Below are positions 1 to 5,157 of a stretch of DNA of 6,901 nt, one piece after another. The notes under the pieces were generated by a model. The model did not search any database, was not told the DNA's origin, and saw nothing but the letters and a program-made list of their open reading frames with translations. The position numbers and the translations under genes are program-made. Positions within the stretch are counted from its first letter, which is position 1; every line of letters starts with the position of its first letter. This stretch comes from Campylobacterales bacterium (GTDB lineage: Bacteria; Campylobacterota_A; Desulfurellia; JAADFJ01), in assembly GCA_027080125.1 (NCBI GenBank), contig JALWSW010000092.1, forward strand, positions 1-6,901, in the 5' to 3' direction.

Positions 1-495
1 GAAATATTCGTAGACGCGACCGAGAATATCCTTGGAGCGCGAGACTTCGTCGCCTAACCCGATGTTGCCGATGATATCGATAAGTTCACCGAGACGGTGT
101 TTGTCCAGTGCCGGCCGGGAGTAATTTTTGGGAAGCACGCCCTTAAGAGACGGGTTTTCCTTCTCAATGGCGACCATTGCATCGTCAATGAGCTTACCGA
201 TGGTTGGTTGTTTAGCCCCGGCCTGCAGCTTATCCCACCGCGCTTCCTTTGGTACCCAGAAAATGTTTTCGGCGGAGTACTCATCGCGATCTTCTGGATC
301 GGTGTAAGCAGTGTCTTGCCGGGCAGCCAAATCGTCATACTTGGCCTGGAAAGCATCCGATATGTATTTGAGGAAGATCAAACCGAGAACGACGTGCTTG
401 TACTCAGCCGCGTCCATGTGGCCGCGCATCTTGTCGGCCATTTCCCATAGCTTGTTCTCAAAACCAAGGTTGGCACCGTTGTTGGTTTTGCTCAT
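1..495 (-). CDS. hsdM: Type I restriction-modification system methyltransferase subunit HsdM (N-terminal part, runs off left edge)
   Basis: The frame is open from an ATG at 495 to the window edge and gives 165 residues of a protein usually near 500. The visible part is the HsdM N-terminal helical domain (residues about 11-140), including 'FENKLWEMADKMRGHMDA' and the typical 'HVVLGLIFLKYISDAF'. It closes with 'KDILGRVYEYF' (155-165), where the SAM-dependent N6-adenine methylase domain begins, so the catalytic NPPF-type motif would lie outside the window. In the family, HsdM pairs with HsdS to methylate adenine in a bipartite target and with HsdR to restrict unmodified DNA; hsdS and hsdR are expected further left. 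The start is fixed by GGAGG at 502-506, 6 nt upstream, and by an ATGA overlap with the preceding regulator. Family assignment is strong. Whether the full gene is intact cannot be seen. Confidence 0.93.
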   Translation of the reverse strand, partial: MSKTNNGANLGFENKLWEMADKMRGHMDAAEYKHVVLGLIFLKYISDAFQAKYDDLAARQDTAYTDPEDRDEYSAENIFWVPKEARWDKLQAGAKQPTIGKLIDDAMVAIEKENPSLKGVLPKNYSRPALDKHRLGELIDIIGNIGLGDEVSRSKDILGRVYEYF

Positions 496-719
496 TTCTT
501 GCCTCCAGACAGTTTTAGTTTGCCCTGCCTAACCATTTTGGCGCAGAAGGAATCAAACTGCGCTTTGGCCAGCTTCGAGGGCTTGACCTGCCCGTTTTCC
601 CATCGGTTCACCGTGGCGAAACTGATTCCGAGCTCGCGGGCTAGATCTTCCTGACTGAGGCTAAGCTGCCTTCGAACTTCCTTCACCAGTGCGGGTAAAT
701 CTTGGTTATCGATAGTCAT
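492..719 (-). CDS. XRE-family helix-turn-helix regulator, 75 aa, coupled to hsdM
   Basis: A small DNA-binding protein with a Cro/C1-type helix-turn-helix at residues about 21-41; 'SQEDLARELGISFATVNRWE' covers the two key helices and 'ENGQVKPS' follows. The tail (55-75) is basic, ending 'KLKLSGGKK'. A Shine-Dalgarno GAGG at 728-731 lies 8 nt before the ATG. The stop TGA (492-494) overlaps the hsdM ATG (493-495), and the hsdM ribosome-binding site lies inside this gene, so both proteins should come from one mRNA by coupled translation. Short XRE proteins beside restriction-modification genes often act as controllers that time methylase and nuclease expression, and that is the inferred role here. 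A palindrome overlapping the promoter (774-791) is a candidate binding site. A general HTH role is clear; the specific regulatory role is inference. Confidence 0.88.
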   Translation of the reverse strand: MTIDNQDLPALVKEVRRQLSLSQEDLARELGISFATVNRWENGQVKPSKLAKAQFDSFCAKMVRQGKLKLSGGKK

Positions 720-770
720 TATCCCTTCCTCTTTCAGCGGTCGACGCGCATCTTAAATCACAAACAACAT

Positions 771-800
771 AGTATATAACTCGTGTTATATCAGATGCAA
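771..800 (-). promoter_or_regulatory. Candidate sigma-70 promoter for the HTH-hsdM unit
   Basis: On the minus strand a -35-like TTGCAT (795-800) and a strong -10 TATACT (771-776) are separated by 18 nt, and the -10 lies about 50 nt upstream of the regulator's ATG at 719. The -35 matches the consensus at only its first three positions, so this promoter may be weak or factor-dependent. It is the best promoter-like pair in the 160-nt gap between the 92-aa gene and the regulator. Assignment rests on sequence similarity alone. Confidence 0.5.
774..791. promoter_or_regulatory. Palindromic operator candidate in the hsdM-regulator promoter
   Basis: Perfect 7-bp inverted arms, ATATAAC (774-780) and GTTATAT (785-791), flank a 4-nt centre TCGT. 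The site fills the spacer between the putative -35 and -10 and overlaps the -10 hexamer, the position expected for a repressor that blocks RNA polymerase. The size (18 bp, dyad) suits a dimer of a short XRE-type protein such as the one encoded just downstream, suggesting autoregulation. The arms are AT-rich, so chance similarity is possible. Confidence 0.45.
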
Positions 801-879
801 GGGAAAAATCAAGAAAATTCATGAGAAACTGGAACGATAAAAATGGGAGTAGTCTGGAAGGAAACGGGGTGATGTCCGT

Positions 880-1158
880 TTATTCAAGGGCTTCAATCAA
901 TCCCCTCAACTCGTCAGCAATTGTTTCGTAACGCTCAACCAGGCTGACCAACGCCGCAGATGTTACCGTTTCCAGACAAGAGATACGAAAGGGCATGGTG
1001 TATTGCTGGCCAGTCTTTGGGTGCACGTACCGGATATCAACCATATCGCAACCACCGAATCCCTCCCTTGACCGGTAGCTAACGACAGTTCCCACGATGT
1101 CCTCGGCTCCATGATGATGAGGATTCTGACGAATAATCACTTTCGTTCCGGGGTCCAT
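880..1158 (-). CDS. Conserved-looking hypothetical protein, 92 aa, beta-barrel-like N-terminus plus helical tail
   Basis: I do not recognise the family. Residues 1-62 alternate short hydrophobic strands with glycine and charged turns ('GTKVIIRQ', 'IVGTVVSYRSREG', 'MVDIRYVHPKTGQQYTMPF'), a pattern resembling small SH3/KOW-like barrels. Residues about 65-92 look like one amphipathic helix ending in 'ELRGLIEALE'. Three adjacent histidines (14-16) and two cysteines (37, 61) are present, with no obvious metal-binding motif. No signal peptide or membrane segment is seen. A good Shine-Dalgarno, AAAGGAG at 1167-1173, sits 8 nt before the ATG and supports this start. The gene overlaps the end of the upstream cyclotransferase-like remnant by 22 nt, so the two were probably an operon. 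It is likely a real gene of the accessory region; function unknown. Confidence 0.65.
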   Translation of the reverse strand: MDPGTKVIIRQNPHHHGAEDIVGTVVSYRSREGFGGCDMVDIRYVHPKTGQQYTMPFRISCLETVTSAALVSLVERYETIADELRGLIEALE

Positions 1159-1337
1159 TCTTCAATCTCCTTTAGTTGCCAATGTGTTTGGGCATTCAGT
1201 GCCTCCTCGCCGACGTAAACCCATGCGACTGTGAAAGAGCCTCGTATGATACTTACCGGAAACAGAACTCTTCTGTAGAAACACCTGCCTTCCGGACTGA
1301 ACCCCTCCAGCCGATCAATGGCGGGCAGGCGGATTGA
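1137..1337 (-). pseudogene. 5'-truncated gamma-glutamylcyclotransferase-like (AIG2/GGCT) remnant
   Basis: A 66-residue open frame lies between a TAG at 1338-1340 and a TGA at 1137-1139. It reads like the C-terminal half of the GGCT/AIG2-like fold: 'AIDRLEGFSPEG' matches the conserved Asp-x-hydrophobic-Glu-Gly region, followed by a 'YRRVLFPV' strand, 'TVAWVYVG' and a C-terminal helix ending 'EIEEWTPERK'. The N-terminal half, with the family's Y-G-T/S-L substrate-binding loop, should lie to the right of 1340 but is not found in any minus-strand frame there, and there is no good start codon. The gene therefore looks truncated at about 1320-1340. Its 3' end overlaps the 92-aa gene by 22 nt. The family call comes from motif recognition alone and is moderately sure; truncation is clearer than identity. 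Confidence 0.5.
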
Positions 1338-1422
1338 CTATGACCCCATCGAATGGGTCAAGGGCGAAAAATGCTATCGCTGCCGGTTCCGTATCCTGCC
1401 CGAGAGCGCCGACGATTATTGA
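1318..1422 (+). pseudogene. Short plus-strand coding-like remnant or 34-aa CxxC microprotein
   Basis: The frame from ATG 1318 to TGA 1420-1422 gives 34 residues, with 'EKCYRCRFRILP' carrying a CxxC pair. Codon use looks like real coding sequence: 24 of the 33 codons after the ATG end in G or C, in keeping with the G+C-rich left part of the window. No Shine-Dalgarno precedes the ATG, and the frame is open back to a TAG at 1276-1278, where it would run antisense to the cyclotransferase remnant. I read it as the surviving 3' end of a plus-strand gene whose start was lost at the same junction (about 1318-1340) that truncated its neighbour. A genuine zinc-binding microprotein is the alternative. 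I do not recognise a family. Confidence 0.25.
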
Positions 1423-1736
1423 TATTCCCCGCCGGGAAATCCGCATTAATCACACTTCCTAAACCCTGCGACGGACTTTTGGTTCGAAAATTCGGGTGCT
1501 TTTTCACACCACAGGCCGTGTTTCCAAACTTGCGAAAACGGCCGGTCGGCTCAATCCATTGATATAAAAGGGATTGCCCAACCGGACGAGCTTCGGACTT
1601 CGTCCCAAGAATTCAGAGAATCCGGGGGCAAACAGAGAATTAAGGCTAAGAAAAGAGGGAGAATCAGGCGGGTGGAGAACGGGTCGCAAAAGATGTAAAA
1701 CAGGCGCAAACCCTTTGAAAATAAGGGGAAATAGAA
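1423..1736. other. Gene-free interval between accessory genes and the tmRNA terminator
   Basis: No open frame here shows a family motif, a ribosome-binding site or coding-like codon use on either strand. It holds the 1514-1543 hairpin and a second, weaker dyad, GGACGA (1584-1589) with TCGTCC (1600-1605) around a 10-nt loop. The stretch from about 1610 to 1740 is purine-rich on the plus strand. No integrase fragment, tRNA or copy of the tmRNA 3' end was seen. It may be decayed island-end DNA, which is inference. Confidence 0.5.
1514..1543. repeat. Inverted repeat with 10-bp bulged stem
   Basis: GGCCGT (1514-1519), a bulged G (1520) and TTTC (1521-1524) pair with GAAA (1534-1537) and ACGGCC (1538-1543) around a 9-nt loop. 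Neither side is followed by a T-run, so it is not a typical intrinsic terminator. It lies in gene-free DNA, and its role is unknown. Confidence 0.5.
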
Positions 1737-1775
1737 AACCCGTCGTCCCGGAGAAGACCTGCGGAGAGACGGGTT
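1737..1775 (-). terminator. Intrinsic terminator downstream of ssrA (possibly bidirectional)
   Basis: A perfect 8-bp dyad, AACCCGTC (1737-1744) and GACGGGTT (1768-1775), is extended by TCC (1746-1748) pairing with GGA (1763-1765). It begins 14 nt beyond the tmRNA CCA end. On the minus strand the stem is followed by TTTTCTATTT (including its last two bases), a moderate U-tract suited to ending the pil-smpB-ssrA transcript. On the plus strand a run of six T lies at 1779-1784, so it could also stop transcription coming from the left. Confidence 0.65.
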
Positions 1776-1788
1776 GTCTTTTTTCAAA

Positions 1789-2142
1789 TGGTGGAGGTGG
1801 CGGGAATCGAACCCGCGTCCAGTAAATGGCCACCCGATGAACGCTACATGCTTAGTCATCTTTGAGTGTAAGATTTTACCTTTAAGATGACAAATCGGTA
1901 AAATCTTTGGCGCTATGATACAGATTCGAAGCCTCAGCGCCTCATGCTTCGAATCGCCTCCCTTTTAATTAGAGATCAAAAGACACCTCGGGAGGTTAAG
2001 TTGTCAGTGATCCCTTAGCCGCCTAAGCAGCTAACGCGTAACTATTTTCGTCTGCGTTTATTCTTTTGCACCAATTTGACAAGCCGGTGCGGGCTTGGCA
2101 TGCTTTCATCTTCCTCCATTTCTGTCGAGTCCAGTCACCCCC
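1789..2142 (-). ncRNA. ssrA: Transfer-messenger RNA (tmRNA), one-piece, 354 nt
   Basis: tmRNA rescues ribosomes stalled on mRNAs lacking a stop codon, adding a degradation tag with SmpB as partner. The 5' end GGGGGTG (2142-2136), followed by 'ACTGGACTCGACAG', pairs with CACCTCC in the 3' acceptor strand (one G-U pair). The 3' end has a T-arm with TTCGATT between GCGGG and CCCGC, and an encoded CCA at 1791-1789. PK1 is visible just before the tag: CAAGCC (2085-2080 on plus) with GGCTTG (2097-2092), and the loop pairing to GCACC (2068-2072). Downstream are a CCTCCC/GGGAGG pairing (1957-1962 with 1990-1995), a perfect 10-bp stem 1923-1932/1946-1955, and an H-type pseudoknot made of 1870-1880/1897-1907 plus 1855-1862/1884-1891. 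The gene overlaps the smpB 3' end by 37 nt. No convincing promoter of its own was seen within about 60 nt upstream. Confidence 0.97.
2023..2055 (-). other. tmRNA tag reading frame (ADENSYALAA)
   Basis: The resume codon is GCA at 2055-2053, followed by GAC GAA AAT AGT TAC GCG TTA GCT GCT and the stop TAG at 2025-2023. The upstream bases TAAAC match the T and A at -5/-4 known from E. coli (TAGTC before GCA) to set the resume frame. With the alanine delivered by the charged tmRNA the full tag is A-ADENSYALAA. The hydrophobic ALAA end is the signal read by ClpXP-type and related proteases. It resembles the E. coli ANDENYALAA tag with a serine inserted before the tyrosine. Confidence 0.85.
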
Positions 2143-2594
2143 TTTATTTGTCTGAGAGCGTCTCTATTTTGATCTTTTTTCTTCAGGTCTTCGCGTTTGT
2201 CATACAGCTTTTTACCCTTTGCCAAGGCTATCTCTATCTTAACCTTCCCGTTCCTGAAATATAACCTCAGCGGAACAATTGTCAATCCGGTTTTTTTCAG
2301 CTCCGAGGCAATCTTTATTATCTCCCTTTTATGCATCAGGAGCTTCCTGTCTCTATCAGGATCAGGCGCAAAGCTACCGCTGTTAGGATATACCGCAATA
2401 TGAAGACCTGTTATAAATAGCTCACCCTTATCCAGATAGACATATCCGTCCTTTAAAGATGCTTTTCCGGAGCGAATCGATTTTACCTCCGAACCAAGAA
2501 GTACGATTCCGGCTTCATACTTTTTTAGTATGTTGTAATTGTGAAAAGCTTTTCGATTGGTAAGCGTGATCGATGACTCAGTCTTTGACGACAT
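2106..2594 (-). CDS. smpB: SsrA-binding protein SmpB, 162 aa
   Basis: SmpB binds the tRNA-like domain of tmRNA and delivers it to stalled ribosomes. The OB-fold core is clear: 'NRKAFHNYNILKKYEAGIVL' (13-32), the signature 'LGSEVKSIRSGKASLKDGYV' (33-52), 'RDRKLLMHKREI' (81-92) and 'YFRNGKVKIEIALAKGKKLYDKRED' in part (112-136). The tail YDKRED onward is the segment that becomes helical in the mRNA channel. Normal family sequence ends near 'RDALRQIK' (144-151); the last 11 residues, 'GVTGLDRNGGR', are encoded by the 5' part of ssrA. The ATG lies inside the end of pilQ (17-nt overlap) and lacks a Shine-Dalgarno, so translation probably depends on ribosomes finishing pilQ. No other start fits. Family identity is very sure. 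Confidence 0.96.
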   Translation of the reverse strand: MSSKTESSITLTNRKAFHNYNILKKYEAGIVLLGSEVKSIRSGKASLKDGYVYLDKGELFITGLHIAVYPNSGSFAPDPDRDRKLLMHKREIIKIASELKKTGLTIVPLRLYFRNGKVKIEIALAKGKKLYDKREDLKKKDQNRDALRQIKGVTGLDRNGGR

Positions 2595-4692
2595 GGGTTG
2601 TGATAAATATCAGCAACTCCTTTCTTGGATGAGTCTCGCTTTCATTTTTAAACAGCCAACCAAAAAAAGGTATCCTTGATAGTCCCGGGATTCCTGATGT
2701 GCTATGTGTATCGGTTTTTGTAAACAGACCTCCTAAAACTATTGTGCTGCCGTTTTTGACCACAACATTAGATTGTATAGAGTTCGTATTAATCGGGGGC
2801 TCGCCTCCGACAATGTTTGAATAATCCGGCGTATCTTTTGTTGCTTTTATTTTCAAAAGTATGGTTCCGGCAGCAGTCAGGTGAGGAGTGACCTCAAGTT
2901 TTAAAGTTGCATCCTTGAAGCTTACCTGCGACAGGCTTGAACCTCCTGATGCAACAACCTCGTGATAAGGTATTTCAACACCTCTTTTTATGGTTCCTTT
3001 TTCATTATCAAGCGTTATGATTTTTGGTGTTGAGATGGTTTTTGTGTACCCGTTAAGCTCCCCGAGTGAGAGTTTCAGAGACAAATTATATGTTCCCGAT
3101 ACATTGCCGATTGCAAGACCAATATTACCCAGCGGATTTGCACCCGGAAGATTTACAATAAAATTGTCGCTGTTTGGAACAGAGCCACCCAGAGAACCTG
3201 CTCCTGTATTGGCGCCACCTATAGCTATATTGGTTGTGTTGTTCGATAATGAATTTTTAAAGTTTCCTCCCCATTGAATTCCAAAATCTTTTTCGTTTGA
3301 TTTTGCAACCTCTACAATTCTTGCATCTATCTCGATTATAGGCTTCTTTTTGTCAATCATCTTTACCGCTTTTTTTATTCTTTCCACATTCGCTTTTGTG
3401 TCCGAATAGATTATTGCGTTGTTGCTTTTATCTGCAACGATAAATCCATGCCCTTTTGCAGAGCCTGAATAAACGATTTTTTTGATTATCGGAACCGCTG
3501 TTGCAGCCTGAACATAACTAAGCGGAATCGTGCCTGTTACAGGTTTTTCAATTACCGATAGCCGTTCTCTTGAGCTAATGGCTGCAATTCTTGCCTGTCT
3601 TTCTCTTTCCATCGTTCCTAAGGGAGCTATGCGTATCACGTTTCCTACTTTTTCTTTCTCCAGCCCTTTTTGAGCCATTATAAGATCCAAAAGCTGGTCC
3701 CATGGAATATTTTTCACCTTTATGGTAATTTTTCCCTTCACCGAGTCATCGGCAATAATATTAAGTTTGCTGACATCTGCAATAATCCTTATCAAATCTA
3801 TAACATCTGCATTTTTAACATTTATGCTTATCGGCTTTCCCGTATATTTAGTCTCTCTTTTAATCCTCTTACCGTTCACTATTATCGCTTTTGAAGATTT
3901 TTTCGCATCAACAAGCGTAACATAGATATGAGTTGCATCTGAGGAAAAATGTACAAAACCCTGTTTTTTCAATTTTATGTCAATCACAGAGGCATCACCG
4001 GCTTTATCGGCTTTTATCACAGATACAATATTTGATCTATCCGAAACATTTTGAGCTGTCTTGGCATTCTCAGATAATCTCGAATTAGCAATTGTAATTT
4101 TTATATCTCTTTTTGCTATCTTTTTAGACCAGTTCACGATTTTCTCGGCTCTTATCACAATCTGTTCATAATGTTTTTTGCTTAAAAACAGAATCTCTTT
4201 CACCAGAGATTTTCTCATCGGATTTTTCTTAAAGTCAACATCAAATTCCGTTTTATGTTGCCGGTTAATAAAATGAACATATCTTATTGTCTTGTTAAAC
4301 GCCAGCACCACTCTCAAATATCGCCAGCCATTTTTCTTGTGAAAGGCATAACTAATATATCTGGTATTTTTCATATTGAGCACTCTTCTGCCGTTTCTGT
4401 TGTTGTAAAAATGCTTTATTCCTGCAATATCTATTACCAACCTGTTTCCTCTTTTTAGAATAAGCCATCTTGCTTTTAGTCTTTTTCCTATCAACACCGC
4501 TCTTGTTCTATTTGAAAGATCTTCAACATTTATACCGTAAAGCTTTAAACTATCGGTTTGACGTGAGGTTATTGATGAGTTTCCGATACTTATTCTGTTG
4601 GTTTCAGAATATGCCTTTATTGAAAACAGCAGTGTATATACTAACGAAAAACAGATTAACAACTTATATGAGAATTTAAGTATCTTGCTCAT
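2578..4692 (-). CDS. pilQ: Type IV pilus outer-membrane secretin PilQ, 704 aa
   Basis: PilQ forms the multimeric outer-membrane gate through which the type IV pilus passes. From the ATG at 4692: signal peptide at 1-30 (hydrophobic core 'LLICFSLVYTLLFS'); an AMIN-like peptidoglycan-binding domain about 47-150 ('RLVIDIAG' at 84-91); a lysine-rich linker with a second, weak AMIN-like stretch about 221-266; an STN/N0-type domain about 286-345 ('ISINVKNADVIDLIRIIADV'); a secretin N domain about 385-450; and the secretin barrel about 452-702. The barrel shows the family signature 'SGIPGLSRIPFFGWLF' (666-681) and 'RKELLIFITTHVV' near the C-terminus. One AMIN domain is fewer than in some PilQ proteins. 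The GTG at 4698 overlaps the ribosome-binding site and is rejected as start. pilP lies 18 nt upstream and smpB overlaps the end. Confidence 0.96.
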   Translation of the reverse strand: MSKILKFSYKLLICFSLVYTLLFSIKAYSETNRISIGNSSITSRQTDSLKLYGINVEDLSNRTRAVLIGKRLKARWLILKRGNRLVIDIAGIKHFYNNRNGRRVLNMKNTRYISYAFHKKNGWRYLRVVLAFNKTIRYVHFINRQHKTEFDVDFKKNPMRKSLVKEILFLSKKHYEQIVIRAEKIVNWSKKIAKRDIKITIANSRLSENAKTAQNVSDRSNIVSVIKADKAGDASVIDIKLKKQGFVHFSSDATHIYVTLVDAKKSSKAIIVNGKRIKRETKYTGKPISINVKNADVIDLIRIIADVSKLNIIADDSVKGKITIKVKNIPWDQLLDLIMAQKGLEKEKVGNVIRIAPLGTMERERQARIAAISSRERLSVIEKPVTGTIPLSYVQAATAVPIIKKIVYSGSAKGHGFIVADKSNNAIIYSDTKANVERIKKAVKMIDKKKPIIEIDARIVEVAKSNEKDFGIQWGGNFKNSLSNNTTNIAIGGANTGAGSLGGSVPNSDNFIVNLPGANPLGNIGLAIGNVSGTYNLSLKLSLGELNGYTKTISTPKIITLDNEKGTIKRGVEIPYHEVVASGGSSLSQVSFKDATLKLEVTPHLTAAGTILLKIKATKDTPDYSNIVGGEPPINTNSIQSNVVVKNGSTIVLGGLFTKTDTHSTSGIPGLSRIPFFGWLFKNESETHPRKELLIFITTHVVKD

Positions 4693-4697
4693 AATCA

Positions 4698-4705
4698 CTC
4701 CTTTT
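4698..4705 (-). promoter_or_regulatory. Ribosome-binding site deciding the pilQ start
   Basis: AAAAGGAG on the minus strand leaves a 5-nt spacer to the ATG at 4692. A GTG in the same frame at 4698 shares its first base with the last G of this site, so it cannot be the start served by it. This fixes PilQ at 704 residues. Confidence 0.75.
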
Positions 4706-4710
4706 ATTCA

Positions 4711-5157
4711 CTATTTAGGCAGTTTCAAACTAACGATAACATAATTCTTCCTGCTGCCTTTGTCATATTCTCCTTTTATCTTTATCAACGAATCCCCTAT
4801 TCCCACAACGGTTGCTTTTTCGCCTATATGATCGCCGACCTTCACGATGTATATATTGCCGTTAGAAAGAATAAGCGCTCTTTTGCCAAGTTTACCGGTA
4901 AGCGTTCCTATAAGTGATATCGATCTTATTCTTGCAACAATTCTGCTTTTGCTCACGCTTTCGCTGCGATGTTTTTTTTCGATACTCAAGGTTCTCAGTC
5001 GCTCGAGATTAAGAAACGGGTCTGGTCCGCTGTATGTAAATTTTTCTGCCTTATCAGTTGTGCCGAAGACAGTCTTGGACGCACTTGCACTGTTAGCAGC
5101 TAAACATAGCATAACGGCAATACCTGCAAAAAGCAGTGACATGGCAAAATTTCTCAT
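4711..5157 (-). CDS. pilP: Type IV pilus alignment protein PilP, 148 aa
   Basis: PilP is the periplasmic link between the inner-membrane PilN/PilO pair and the PilQ secretin. A signal peptide spans residues 1-26 (hydrophobic 8-20, then 'NSASA' as a plausible signal peptidase I site). The disordered linker carries the typical 'YSGPDPFLN' (42-50), and the compact beta-domain spans about 80-147 ('LIGTLTGKLGKRALI', 'YIVKVGDHIGEKATVVGIGD'). The only cysteine in the leader (Cys18) is preceded by Val-Met-Leu, which is not a good lipobox, so this PilP seems to be secreted and not lipid-anchored as in Pseudomonas and Neisseria. Its ATG overlaps the pilO stop (ATGA, 5154-5157), fixing the start despite only a weak upstream AAGGCG. 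Position between pilO and pilQ confirms the call. Confidence 0.9.
   Translation of the reverse strand: MRNFAMSLLFAGIAVMLCLAANSASASKTVFGTTDKAEKFTYSGPDPFLNLERLRTLSIEKKHRSESVSKSRIVARIRSISLIGTLTGKLGKRALILSNGNIYIVKVGDHIGEKATVVGIGDSLIKIKGEYDKGSRKNYVIVSLKLPK

Noticed and set aside
97..532. Plus-strand open frames opposite hsdM and the HTH gene
   Set aside because: They lie antisense to strongly recognisable genes, lack ribosome-binding sites and show no family motifs.
1353..1562. Plus-strand 69-codon frame
   Set aside because: It overlaps the 1318-1422 frame with its better codon bias, crosses the 1514-1543 hairpin, and has no family motif.
1..1788. Second copy of the tmRNA 3' end (attachment site) or integrase gene
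   Set aside because: Looked for by eye and not found; it may lie outside the window.
1504..1859. Open frames on both strands across the tmRNA 3' end and its flank
   Set aside because: They run through tmRNA structure and the terminator stem, with no recognisable protein sequence.
2106..2120. GGAGG near 2114-2118 (minus strand) as tmRNA 5' end
   Set aside because: It pairs with the acceptor strand at only five positions. GGGGGTG at 2142-2136 pairs at all seven and is followed by the tmRNA-typical GACUGGACUCGAC-like segment.
2143..2205. Own promoter for ssrA inside smpB
   Set aside because: Only weak AT-rich candidates near 2143-2150 and no matching -35; not strong enough to call.
4696..4698. 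GTG as pilQ start (706 residues)
   Set aside because: It overlaps the ribosome-binding site; ATG at 4692 has a normal 5-nt spacer.
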